A stretch of DNA of 64,000 bases from the NCBI RefSeq assembly GCF_014196335.1, contig NZ_JACIDM010000001.1, positions 248,001 through 312,000 on the forward strand, read 5' to 3'. The notes beneath the pieces were generated by a model. That model saw only the letters and a program-made list of their open reading frames with translations. It was not told the DNA's origin and searched no databases. Source of the stretch: Brevundimonas lenta. GTDB taxonomy: Bacteria; Pseudomonadota; Alphaproteobacteria; Caulobacterales; Caulobacteraceae. The position numbers and the translations under genes were made by a program. The first letter of the stretch is position 1, and the number at the start of each line of letters is the position of its first letter. Of the stretch, positions 1-7,431 are shown in pieces.

Positions 1-180
1 GTCGCGCTCAAAACGCTAGGACCCTGGCGAAAACAGGGACGCTGCTCTTCGAGCATCCCTCGCTTCGTCGTTTGGAACTCTCCTTCCCCCTCTTGTCACG
101 AGCGCGCGGCATTGCGGCCGTTCGCTAACGGCGGGACGATGTCACCAATAGGTTAGGCCCTCCATGCCCGTCTCGGTTTA

Positions 181-210
181 CTCGAGCCAGTCAGTTGGCT
201 AAGCCTCGAG
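181..210 (+). promoter_or_regulatory. Nested inverted repeat before the kinase gene
   Basis: Two CTCGAG hexamers (181-186 and 205-210) enclose a shorter inverted pair AGCCA/TGGCT (185-189 and 196-200). Together they could fold into a hairpin in the leader of the kinase operon. It covers a possible TTG start at 195, which argues for a start further downstream. Positions 1-180 show no convincing gene, only a small CCCTG/CAGGG hairpin near 22-39. A regulatory role is inference. Confidence 0.3.
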
Positions 211-230
211 TGGGGTTGTTGGGGGTGAGA

Positions 231-2450
231 ATGCCACGAAGTCAGGGGCGTGGCCGCTATCTGCAGGCTGGTACGACGCTGCATGGTGCCGGCGGTAAGG
301 CCTACCGGATCGAGCCAGCAGACACGTGGAAGGGTGTCCGCCTTCGCACGCCAGCTTGGGTTATCGGCGCCGGCGGATTCGGCATCACCTACCGCGTCGT
401 AGCCGAGCCCGGCGGGGCGGTGTTCGCCCTCAAAGAGTATTTTCCTGAGGATTTTGCGGAACGCGCCTCCGACGGCAGAGTCAGCCCGCGCCCGGACGAC
501 ACAGGCAGTCACGGCAAGCTGTTCGCGGAGGGGTTGCGAAAATTTAGCAACGAGGCCCAATACCTCCAAGAGTTGCAGCACCCCAACATCTGCAGGGTGA
601 CAGACGCCTTCATGGCCAACGGGACGGCCTACTACGTCACCGATCTGGTCGAAGGCCGCGCAGTGATCGACGAAGCGGAGGGGCGGATCCACCGTCGCGT
701 CACTCTTCACGACTACCTGTCCGAGCTTGAGGGGCGCTTCGAGACGCAGACCTTGGAGCGCGTACGCCCGCTGGTCGATCAGCTGCTGGACGCGGTCGAG
801 TACATTCACACTGAGGGACCGGCCGTGGTCCTGCGCGTTCTGGGCTTTGAAACCCGCACCCTACTGCACCGGGACATAAAGCCATCGAACATCCTTGTTC
901 GCCCTGCATCCGGCAGGCTCGATGCAGATGCCGGCGACATCCTCGCTGACCCCGACACTCTCGTCCAACTGATCGACTTTGGTTCGGCGCGCGGCATGGC
1001 GATTGATGAAGGAGAGGGAAATACCAAATCGATTGCCTTCATCACGGACAGCTATGCTCCGCCTGAGCTCAAGGACAATCGCATCTCCGAGCAGGGACCG
1101 CAGTCTGACATCTACAGCCTAGCCGCCACGTTCTGGCGCATGCTGATCGGCAAGCAGCCAGCGATGACCGACCTGATCGCGGGCGCGCGTGCGGTGAGTA
1201 TGGGTGCTGGGCGTGCCCCTGCATCCTTCCTCTCAGGCATGGACCGGGCCCTCCAGATGGATGCCCGCTCTCGACCGCAGTCCGTCGCCGAATGGCGCGG
1301 TCTGCTGTTTCGCGCCGAACCGAGGGCCGTCCCGGTCTGGGAACAACACGCGCGCAATCCCCGCAATTGGGCAATTGCGGGCGGTGTGGTGGTCGTTGGC
1401 GCTATCGCCGTGTGGGGGATCGGCCAGATGAGCGGCCCTACAGACCACGTTTATCGTGAGGCTGATGTCGCATACCAGGCAGCATTGGCTGACGTTGAGT
1501 TGGCCCAAGTCGCCAGCTCTGAGGCCAGACGACAACGGGCGGGAGCTAACGCAGCCTCGGAAGAAGGGTTCGACGCTTCGCTGGAAGCGGTGCGAAACAT
1601 GGCCGCGAAAGATGAGGCTGAGAAACCGAAGGTCACCTACAACGACTGGGTGCCTCGTATCACGGACGGGTCTGATGTTTACTCAGGCTATTGCCGCCCT
1701 GATCCTAATGGCACTTTCACGCGTTCTTACAGTCGGACCACATATTATTGCTCGCGTTATCTGGGTGCGACAACGACGCGCGCCGGCGGGACATACACAG
1801 GTCCAACCTCACCTTGGCGTATAGATCTTGGCAGCGGAACGTTTCAGGGGCACGTCGATGGTGGCCAGCCAGTCACTGCTGGTGCCCTGCGCGATGGTGA
1901 GGGCTATTTGGGGCTGCGCATCGAAAGCGTAGACGGCACAGCTGTAGTTGGCGTCGGTACTGGTTACGTTCGTGTGGCCGACAGTTACCGGCATGTAGCC
2001 GGTAAAACATCGGTAAATCTCGGCCAGGATGGACTTCGCGCCTCAAGCGTGGACGGTTTCGTCGCTGCTTGGCCAACGGACTCCACGGGGTTCTTAGGTC
2101 AATGGCGCTCAGGCGCCGCGACTGGCTCGTTCAAGAACGGCGAGACAGTTCTTGCGCTCGGGCGACGCGCTCCAAGTGGGCGCTTTAGCGGGCGCATGAA
2201 CCTGGAGGACGGCCGGAGTTTTGTCGGCGTGCGGTCGGAAGGCGAAGGTTTCTGGTGGGGAGCCTTACTGCGCAACGGCGCACCCTACTACCTGGGCCAG
2301 GTCCGCGACGGAAATCCTGATGGCTGCGGCGTGCGCATCGGCGACGACGGCAAGCGGCGTGGTGTCTACTTAGTCAATGGATTGGAGAACCCCGACGCGT
2401 TCCGGTCGGAGTGTCGCGAAGTGTCGTTCTCTACGGGCGCAGCTCTATGA
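231..2450 (+). CDS. Membrane-anchored Ser/Thr protein kinase with MORN-like C-terminal region
   Basis: Hanks-type Ser/Thr kinase of about 739 residues, expected to phosphorylate proteins in the cytoplasm. Visible kinase motifs are the glycine loop GAGGFG (46-51), the ALKE lysine (K68), the catalytic loop HRDIKPSN (213-220), DFG (249-251) and an APPE motif. A single membrane segment lies near 381-397. The roughly 340 residues after it should be periplasmic; they are glycine-rich and end in MORN-like units (YYLGQVRDGNPDGCG is the clearest), perhaps a sensor. ATG 231 is chosen because a G-rich Shine-Dalgarno-like stretch precedes it; TTG 195 and GTG 210 are in-frame alternatives. It heads a five-gene cassette and overlaps the next gene by ATGA. 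FHA genes and a phosphatase downstream indicate a phosphothreonine circuit. Substrates are unknown. Confidence 0.9.
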   Translation: MPRSQGRGRYLQAGTTLHGAGGKAYRIEPADTWKGVRLRTPAWVIGAGGFGITYRVVAEPGGAVFALKEYFPEDFAERASDGRVSPRPDDTGSHGKLFAEGLRKFSNEAQYLQELQHPNICRVTDAFMANGTAYYVTDLVEGRAVIDEAEGRIHRRVTLHDYLSELEGRFETQTLERVRPLVDQLLDAVEYIHTEGPAVVLRVLGFETRTLLHRDIKPSNILVRPASGRLDADAGDILADPDTLVQLIDFGSARGMAIDEGEGNTKSIAFITDSYAPPELKDNRISEQGPQSDIYSLAATFWRMLIGKQPAMTDLIAGARAVSMGAGRAPASFLSGMDRALQMDARSRPQSVAEWRGLLFRAEPRAVPVWEQHARNPRNWAIAGGVVVVGAIAVWGIGQMSGPTDHVYREADVAYQAALADVELAQVASSEARRQRAGANAASEEGFDASLEAVRNMAAKDEAEKPKVTYNDWVPRITDGSDVYSGYCRPDPNGTFTRSYSRTTYYCSRYLGATTTRAGGTYTGPTSPWRIDLGSGTFQGHVDGGQPVTAGALRDGEGYLGLRIESVDGTAVVGVGTGYVRVADSYRHVAGKTSVNLGQDGLRASSVDGFVAAWPTDSTGFLGQWRSGAATGSFKNGETVLALGRRAPSGRFSGRMNLEDGRSFVGVRSEGEGFWWGALLRNGAPYYLGQVRDGNPDGCGVRIGDDGKRRGVYLVNGLENPDAFRSECREVSFSTGAAL

Positions 2451-3166
2451 TCGCGCTACTGGCGAGCGCGGCGCTGCTGATGCAGGATCCGCCTTCCGTG
2501 CAAGCCGAGGGCGATCCCGTCTCGCCTGCGCCATCCGTATCGGTGATTTCAGAACGACCTTCGGATCCGGTGGAGCAGCAACCCATCATCGTCACCCCCG
2601 GCCCGCCTGCCACAGGACCTACGAAGCGCAATGCTCAGGCCCGCCCGGCGGGATGCCGTAGCCTCAGCTTCGCCGACGCCAATCCGGACGCGTGCGGTGC
2701 GAAGGTCATCCGCGAGCCCCCAACGGTTTCGGACGCCGCATCCGTACCCCAATCCCGTTCAGTCCAGGTGCCTGCGAAAACTCCTGTGACAGCGGTTCCG
2801 GCTAAGAAGGTGCTTGTGCGCCCCCGATCGACTGTGGCGGCCGTGGTCGCCGCGGGCGTCGGCGTTCTGTTAGTCACGCTGCTTTTGGGTGCTCTGGTGG
2901 TTCGCCGTCGCGGAGGAAGTGGTGCCGGTGTGCGAGCGGTCGAACTCATCGGACCCGAAACAATTGTCCTCTCGCCCAACGATCTGATCCGCGGCCTGCG
3001 TGGTCCCGGCAAATCACGCTGGCGGGTCCGCGACGGCCGCCTAATCCTCGCTGGTCCTACCGGTAGTCTACTGAACGGGGTTCCGCTGGATCGCACGGGC
3101 GATGTCGTCAGCACCGGGGACACCGTCCGGCTGGCGGGGGCTGACTACCGCGTCCGCATTATCTGA
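2447..3166 (+). CDS. Single-pass membrane protein with degenerate FHA-like C-terminus
   Basis: About 239 residues. The start at ATG 2447 overlaps the kinase stop as ATGA, suggesting translational coupling; a GTG at 2411 is in frame but less likely. The N-terminus is a signal-peptide-like hydrophobic run, followed by a Pro-rich segment expected in the periplasm. A strong membrane segment lies near 130-152 and is followed by a basic RRRGG stop-transfer. The last 75 residues have the strand pattern and the late NG turn (LLNGVPL, then GDTVRLAGADYRV) of an FHA domain. The usual GR and SxxH phosphopeptide contacts are not evident, so it may be a structural or divergent FHA. Its role is probably as an adaptor for the neighbouring kinase; this is inferred from context. 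Confidence 0.7.
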   Translation: MIALLASAALLMQDPPSVQAEGDPVSPAPSVSVISERPSDPVEQQPIIVTPGPPATGPTKRNAQARPAGCRSLSFADANPDACGAKVIREPPTVSDAASVPQSRSVQVPAKTPVTAVPAKKVLVRPRSTVAAVVAAGVGVLLVTLLLGALVVRRRGGSGAGVRAVELIGPETIVLSPNDLIRGLRGPGKSRWRVRDGRLILAGPTGSLLNGVPLDRTGDVVSTGDTVRLAGADYRVRII

Positions 3167-3179
3167 GGGGGAGCTCAAC

Positions 3180-4493
3180 ATGTGCAGATTGATTCTAGCT
3201 GGGGCCGTCGCCGCAACGCTCGCCGGAACCGCACACGCGGCGGTCAACCCACCTGCTACGGCTTCCGTTCCAGCGGCCCCATCTGTCGGGCGACCTGCAC
3301 CCGGGGCGACCTTCAACATGGAGAGCCTTGATCCCAGCGTATTGCGGGTTGTTGTTTTCAGCGGTGATGAACTAATTTCGTTGGGGACGGGCGTTGTCGT
3401 GGGGCGCGGTGACGGTGGGGTGTATGTAGCCACCAACTATCATGTGATCGCCAATGGTAGCGCCAACGGCATTCGGGTGTTGGCACCCGCTCGCCGAAGC
3501 GCCGGCGGCGAGGACGAGGACGGCCGCCCTGCCGTGATCGAGCGTGAGGCGGAGTATCGGCGAAGCGACACCGGACGAAGCAAGGACATCGCAATCCTCT
3601 TCGTACCGGGCCTCGACCGCCCACCGGTCATCGTGCTGGATGGCGCTCTCAATCGCGACGCCGAAGTTCGGGCGCTGGGGTACCCTTACACTGATCTCGC
3701 GCTCTGGCGCCGGGTCCAGTCGCGGCCTTGGATCACGAACGGTCGCGTCAGTGCGCTGGAGCGTGAAAGCATAAATTCAGGCGGCTCCGCTGTAGACCAG
3801 ATTGCCCACACCGCCGACCTGAACTCGGGCATGAGCGGCGGCCCGCTAGTCGATCATTGCGGCCGACTGGTTGGCCTGAACACTGCTGTTCTGGAAGGGG
3901 CAAACGGGGCCAACATCGCCATTGGAGTGGCCGACGTCCGTCGGCTCGCCCGTGAACTGGGCGCTCAAATTGAGACCGACGGCGGAGCCTGCGGAGTCGA
4001 ACCGATCGCCGCCACCGTCGCCCCTGTGTCGGCGGACACCCCGACGAAGACTCGAAAGGGCGGGGGTTTTCCCGGCTGGGCTCTGTTCGCCGGGATTAGC
4101 GCGCTGGGCCTGCTGGCGCTCGGTGGGGGGCTGGTGATCTTCCTGCGCCGACGCGGCCATCGCGCCGGTGGGGCCCAGCCTTGCCCGTCGGGCCTCTTGT
4201 TTGTCGGCGTAGGCGACGCTGTCCGCGACCAGCAACGTGCGATCGGGCGAGCGGAACTTGAGGCGGGCGCTGAACTGGGCCGTCAGCCTGGCTTCGGTAG
4301 CGACTCGACTTCACGCCGCCACGCCATCGTGAAATGGATCGGCCAAGGGTTCGTTGTTCGTGACGTGGGCTCAATGAACGGCACGACCGTCAACGGTCGT
4401 GACATCCGCGGTATGGGCGACCAGCCCATTGTCGAGGGCGACTTCATAACTCTGGGCGATCGGTACGCCACCTTCCGCATCCAAGCCCTCTAA
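3180..4493 (+). CDS. Trypsin-like serine protease with membrane segment and cytoplasmic FHA domain
   Basis: About 437 residues, starting at ATG 3180 behind a GGGGGAG ribosome site. Order of parts: signal peptide (about 1-20), S1/HtrA-like protease domain, membrane segment (about 300-322) ending in LRRRG, then a C-terminal FHA domain (about 350-432). The catalytic triad is readable as H88 (TNYHV), D136 (KDIAIL) and S219 (GMSGGP). The FHA domain is canonical, with IGR, SRRHA and DVGSMNGT-VNG. The predicted topology puts the protease in the periplasm and the FHA in the cytoplasm, where the adjacent kinase could create its phosphothreonine ligand. That points to signal-controlled proteolysis across the membrane, which is inference. 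No PDZ domain is visible, unlike DegP-type proteases. Confidence 0.88.
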   Translation: MCRLILAGAVAATLAGTAHAAVNPPATASVPAAPSVGRPAPGATFNMESLDPSVLRVVVFSGDELISLGTGVVVGRGDGGVYVATNYHVIANGSANGIRVLAPARRSAGGEDEDGRPAVIEREAEYRRSDTGRSKDIAILFVPGLDRPPVIVLDGALNRDAEVRALGYPYTDLALWRRVQSRPWITNGRVSALERESINSGGSAVDQIAHTADLNSGMSGGPLVDHCGRLVGLNTAVLEGANGANIAIGVADVRRLARELGAQIETDGGACGVEPIAATVAPVSADTPTKTRKGGGFPGWALFAGISALGLLALGGGLVIFLRRRGHRAGGAQPCPSGLLFVGVGDAVRDQQRAIGRAELEAGAELGRQPGFGSDSTSRRHAIVKWIGQGFVVRDVGSMNGTTVNGRDIRGMGDQPIVEGDFITLGDRYATFRIQAL

Positions 4494-4503
4494 GGGGACC
4501 TCC

Positions 4504-5103
4504 ATGGCTAAACCAGAAGAAAAGACCCTGCCCGTCGGCACCATCACCATCACACCCTTCGATGATGAGAAAACTCGCTTGGCCGGAGCATCGCCCGCGA
4601 AAGCCTCTGCGCCCGAGAAAACGCAGGCTGTCTTGCCCAAAGGGATGGTCCACTCGCCAACGACAGGCCGCTCATCCAGCTCGGTCGAGGTGTTCAAGGA
4701 CGCCGAAGGCATTCACGTGGTCTATCCCTCTGATCCCATGCAGGCGCCGGTCTGCGGCATGTTGTTGGTGGTCAGCGGACCGGGGCGCGGCATGGCCGTA
4801 CCAATCAGCTATGGCCGCAACAGCGTCGGCTCAGGCGAGCAGGCCCGCCTGCGGCTCGACCTCGGCGATCCGCAGATGTCGTCGGTCCACTGCATTGTCT
4901 CATACGATCACGAGGATCGCGTTTTCGACGTGCGCGAAGCAGATGGAGCAACCAACTTCACCCGTGTTAACGGCGGCCGGATCGGCTCTTCCCACATCTT
5001 GAACACAGGGGACATTCTCAAGCTGGGTGGAACCGAGCTCCGCTTTGTCGAGATCTGCGGACCTTCGTGGGACTGGGCAGACAACCCCGTCGCAGCCTCT
5101 TGA
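4504..5103 (+). CDS. Soluble FHA-domain protein
   Basis: A 199-residue protein with no signal peptide or membrane segment, so cytoplasmic. The N-terminal 85 residues are low-complexity and rich in Thr, Ser and Lys, including DDEKTRLAG, a plausible kinase target of the type found in front of FHA domains in small phospho-switch proteins. The C-terminal half (about 88-190) is an FHA domain with YGRNSVGSG, the SSVHC contact region and NFTRVNG. The start at ATG 4504 has an AAGGGGA ribosome site and lies 10 bases after the protease-FHA gene. Its stop overlaps the presumed TTG start of the phosphatase. It probably connects kinase, phosphatase and protease; which partner it binds cannot be read from sequence. 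Confidence 0.85.
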   Translation: MAKPEEKTLPVGTITITPFDDEKTRLAGASPAKASAPEKTQAVLPKGMVHSPTTGRSSSSVEVFKDAEGIHVVYPSDPMQAPVCGMLLVVSGPGRGMAVPISYGRNSVGSGEQARLRLDLGDPQMSSVHCIVSYDHEDRVFDVREADGATNFTRVNGGRIGSSHILNTGDILKLGGTELRFVEICGPSWDWADNPVAAS

Positions 5104-5849
5104 GCGCCGTCGGCGTCGCCCAGGCGTTGGGGCGCCGCGAGCGCCAGGAAGACGCTGCGGACGTTCTGATGGATGCTTCCGGACGCCCGCGTCTGCTGGT
5201 TCTTGCGGACGGCATGGGCGGGGCAGCCGCCGGCGATCTAGCTGCGCGATTAATCGTCCATTCGGTGCGTGATGTTTTTCAGTCTGAGGTGGGCGTTGAG
5301 CCCGGCCCACGTCTACGTCAGGCCTGCGACGCGGCCAACGCCGCCATCGCCGAGGCAGTGGCGCAGGAACCTTCTCGGGCAGGTATGGGCGGTACTCTCG
5401 TTGCCTTAGCTCCCACCTCCGCCGGTGCCGTGATGTTCCTGTCCGTGGGAGACTCACTACTGCTTCGCTGGAGGGGAGGTAAACTGGAGCGAGTAAATGC
5501 CGACCATTCAATCGGAGGGGCGTTGGACTCGGCGGTTCGAAAGGGCCTAATGGCGGCCGAAGAAGCCGCATTGGCTGCCGGCCGCAATCGCATCACCTCC
5601 GCTCTAACTGGCGCCCCCCTGGACCAAATGCGCATAGATGAGACGGTCGGTCCGATCCGCCGTCGTTCAGGCGACTGTTGGATACTTGCCTCGGACGGTC
5701 TCGACACACTCTCTCTGACTGAGATCGCGACAGTGCTCGCCCGATCCTCCGGCGCGCAATCTTCTGCGGACGCGCTGATCGCGGCAATCGAGGCGAAGAA
5801 TCAGCCTCACCAGGACAATACAACAGTGCTCGTCTGGCAAGAGGCGTGA
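5100..5849 (+). CDS. PP2C-family Ser/Thr protein phosphatase
   Basis: PPM/PP2C metal-dependent phosphatase of about 249 residues that would reverse the kinase's phosphorylation. Motifs in order: RQED (E17/D18), LADGMGG (D37 metal ligand), GGTLV, SVGDS, a late ASDGL and the final QDNTT metal-binding Asp-Asn. Length is normal for a bacterial stand-alone PP2C domain. TTG 5100 is preferred because it forms a TTGA overlap with the preceding FHA stop, matching the coupling at the first junction of the cassette. GTG 5067 would extend the protein by 11 residues with no conserved content. It is the last gene of the cassette; 120 bases separate it from the next gene. No membrane segment, so cytoplasmic. 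Confidence 0.92.
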   Translation: MSAVGVAQALGRRERQEDAADVLMDASGRPRLLVLADGMGGAAAGDLAARLIVHSVRDVFQSEVGVEPGPRLRQACDAANAAIAEAVAQEPSRAGMGGTLVALAPTSAGAVMFLSVGDSLLLRWRGGKLERVNADHSIGGALDSAVRKGLMAAEEAALAAGRNRITSALTGAPLDQMRIDETVGPIRRRSGDCWILASDGLDTLSLTEIATVLARSSGAQSSADALIAAIEAKNQPHQDNTTVLVWQEA

Positions 5850-5969
5850 CGCCATTCCTGACCACGCAGCCGGCCTGCCCGTGGCTCGCTGGTCAGCTTA
5901 CGGGCCTCGCGCCAGCGTCTGCTATCCACCCATTTTGGGCTCGCGTGACCCGGTCGACGAGGCTGCCTG

Positions 5970-6455
5970 ATGTCTGTCTACGCATTGCCACCTGAACCGC
6001 CGGCAATCGTCGGTCGCGCCTCAGTGATCGACGGCGATACGCTCGAAATCCATGGTCAGCGCATCCGTCTTTGGGGGGTTGACGCACCCGAGAGCCGGCA
6101 AACCTGCACGAGGGATGGGCAAACATATCGGTGCGGCCAAGAAGCGGCGAACGCCTTAGATCAGGCGGTGCGGGGGACGATAGTAGCCTGCGTGCCTGAA
6201 GGACGGCCCGATCGCTACCGCAGGATTGTCGCGAGGTGCACGGTGCGGAGGGCGCAGCTAAACCGGGCCGGGCAGTTCCATCATTGGGAGACCACGGACA
6301 TCGCCCGGGATATGGTCCTCCGCGGACATGCGTTGGATTACCCGCGCTATAGCCAGGGCGCCTATGCCGACGACCAAGAGATTGCCGAAGGTTTGAGGGC
6401 GGGGGTGTGGGCTGGCGAGTTTCAGCGGCCGTGGGAATGGCGGCTTTCGGATTAG
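5970..6455 (+). CDS. Thermonuclease (SNase) family protein
   Basis: A 161-residue protein built almost entirely of one staphylococcal-nuclease-like domain. The signature region shows VIDGDTLEI, then IRLWGVDAPE, which supplies the catalytic Arg and Glu. RYRRIVARC follows in the region of the second catalytic Arg, and GHALDYPRYS lies near the end. Family members are calcium-dependent phosphodiesterases cutting DNA and RNA. No signal peptide is visible, and an in-frame stop eight codons upstream of ATG 5970 excludes a longer secreted form from this frame, so the product looks cytoplasmic or non-classically exported. It is on the same strand as the kinase cassette, with a 120-base gap. An Excalibur-domain gene, a frequent companion of such nucleases, lies nearby on the other strand. 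Confidence 0.85.
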   Translation: MSVYALPPEPPAIVGRASVIDGDTLEIHGQRIRLWGVDAPESRQTCTRDGQTYRCGQEAANALDQAVRGTIVACVPEGRPDRYRRIVARCTVRRAQLNRAGQFHHWETTDIARDMVLRGHALDYPRYSQGAYADDQEIAEGLRAGVWAGEFQRPWEWRLSD

Positions 6456-6471
6456 AGTGTGATCAAGGGCT

Positions 6472-6840
6472 TCATGGCACGCTGGCAAACGGTTCCTCAG
6501 CACAAGGAAACGTGTTCTTGAGTGCGAGAAGTACTTCCATCGCCAAATAGTCTTGTTCGTCCGTTTGGCCTGCGAGGCTCTCCAGCCACCGGTCCAGAAT
6601 GTCGGTTAGTTGTTCGTCAGTGAGCGCCATTCTCGGGGGCAGGCAAAATAGCGGTACGTCCCCGTTGTTCGCCATTGCGGCGTTCGCCCATTGATAGCCG
6701 TCCGCAACCGCTGAGACATAGAAGTCCAAAAGCAGTTTTTGCTCGCCTGTCGCCCGCTGGTATTGCCCCACGAGTGGGTCTGCGTGAGCTCCAGTGCCTG
6801 ACAGGGCGAGTACGCACAACGCGCTCCAAATAACCTTCAT
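6472..6840 (-). CDS. Small exported protein with Rap1a/Tai-like domain
   Basis: About 122 residues with a clear signal peptide (cut near AHA-DP, about residue 21). The mature part resembles the Rap1a immunity-protein family: a helical segment with DGYQWANAAM, an LFCLPP motif, a QLTDIL helix and a closing LLALKNTFPC. Two cysteines (in FCLPP and FPC) fit the family's disulphide. Rap1a/Tai proteins neutralise type VI amidase effectors, but many homologues are orphans, as this one appears to be. ATG 6840 forms an ATGA overlap with the stop of the upstream Excalibur gene; ATG 6846 is an alternative two codons longer. It ends 17 bases from the convergent nuclease gene. Confidence 0.62.
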   Translation of the reverse strand: MKVIWSALCVLALSGTGAHADPLVGQYQRATGEQKLLLDFYVSAVADGYQWANAAMANNGDVPLFCLPPRMALTDEQLTDILDRWLESLAGQTDEQDYLAMEVLLALKNTFPCAEEPFASVP

Positions 6841-7148
6841 TCGCATCCGATTCCGTCCCCATCTCTATCCAAATGTGGGCCGTAGCCGGCCTCGCCACGC
6901 ATTACCGGTGCGGCTCCCGCAGCCCTGGCCGCAGCACAATTGGCGTAGGCTCCACCAGCGGCCGGCGCAGCGCGTTGCCCTTGGCTCCTTCCCGATCCGC
7001 TGCCGCCTTTCTTGCCGTGACAGTGGTAGTCGCCTGTCTTCCGGTTCGTGTGGCAGCCTTGAGCATTGGTTCCGCCGCTGTGGGCGGCGACGGTGAGGGG
7101 AGCAGCCACGATGAGTGCAGCCATCGCCGCGGTTAGGAACCGGCTCAT
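6837..7148 (-). CDS. Exported Excalibur-domain protein
   Basis: About 103 residues. The start at ATG 7148 gives a typical signal peptide (MSRFLTAAMAALIVAAP, cut near AAH). The mature protein begins with a His/Cys cluster (GCHTNRKTGDYHCH), then a Gly/Ser/Arg linker. It ends in an Excalibur calcium-binding motif with YANCAAARAAGAAP and the terminal DRDGDGIGCE. This layout is common in small alphaproteobacterial proteins associated with extracellular nucleases. It overlaps both neighbours by ATGA (the 30-residue peptide upstream, the Rap1a-like gene downstream), so the three form one translationally coupled operon. A longer reading to 7214 lacks a signal peptide and is not favoured. Confidence 0.8.
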   Translation of the reverse strand: MSRFLTAAMAALIVAAPLTVAAHSGGTNAQGCHTNRKTGDYHCHGKKGGSGSGRSQGQRAAPAAGGAYANCAAARAAGAAPVMRGEAGYGPHLDRDGDGIGCE

Positions 7149-7237
7149 TTGCGGCGCATAGCCCATCGAACGACGAGGATCGCAATCACGAACGGCGCCA
7201 GCACAATTAGCCAATGCCAGATGCTAAGACTTCCCAT
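7145..7237 (-). CDS. 30-residue membrane peptide with TatA-like N-terminus
   Basis: A short reading frame from ATG 7237 with a strong ribosome site (GGGAGGGG about 8 bases upstream). It ends in a TGA that overlaps the Excalibur ATG as ATGA. The first 13 residues, MGSLSIWHWLIVL, match the transmembrane start typical of alphaproteobacterial TatA. The TatA hinge, amphipathic helix and acidic tail are absent; after APFVIAILVV it stops at RWAMRRK. It is a single membrane helix with a positive cytoplasmic end. It could be a TatA-derived micropeptide or an unrelated small membrane protein that converged on the motif. Coding status rests on the ribosome site, the motif and the coupling. Confidence 0.6.
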   Translation of the reverse strand: MGSLSIWHWLIVLAPFVIAILVVRWAMRRK

Positions 7238-7431
7238 TGCACGCCCCTCCCAAGGCGAAGCGAGGCTATTCTTCAACGCGAGTGTAAGTCAAAGCGGCCT
7301 GCGACTTGGATGCGCTTCTGAGCCGGAGCGGTCCCGCGATAGGCTGGGGTGATGAGGGCCCACGGACAAGCCAAGGATCAGCCTCCCAATGGTGTAGCCT
7401 GACCCCATGACGTGCGCGAGACCGATTGAGA

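Noticed and set aside
195..230. TTG start at 195 for the kinase
   Set aside because: No ribosome site, and it lies within a hairpin. Kept only as an alternative to ATG 231.
231..5849. Interpretation of the kinase/FHA/PP2C cassette as part of a type VI secretion locus
   Set aside because: No tss, Hcp, VgrG or ClpV genes are present, and the cassette is flanked by a nuclease and element genes.
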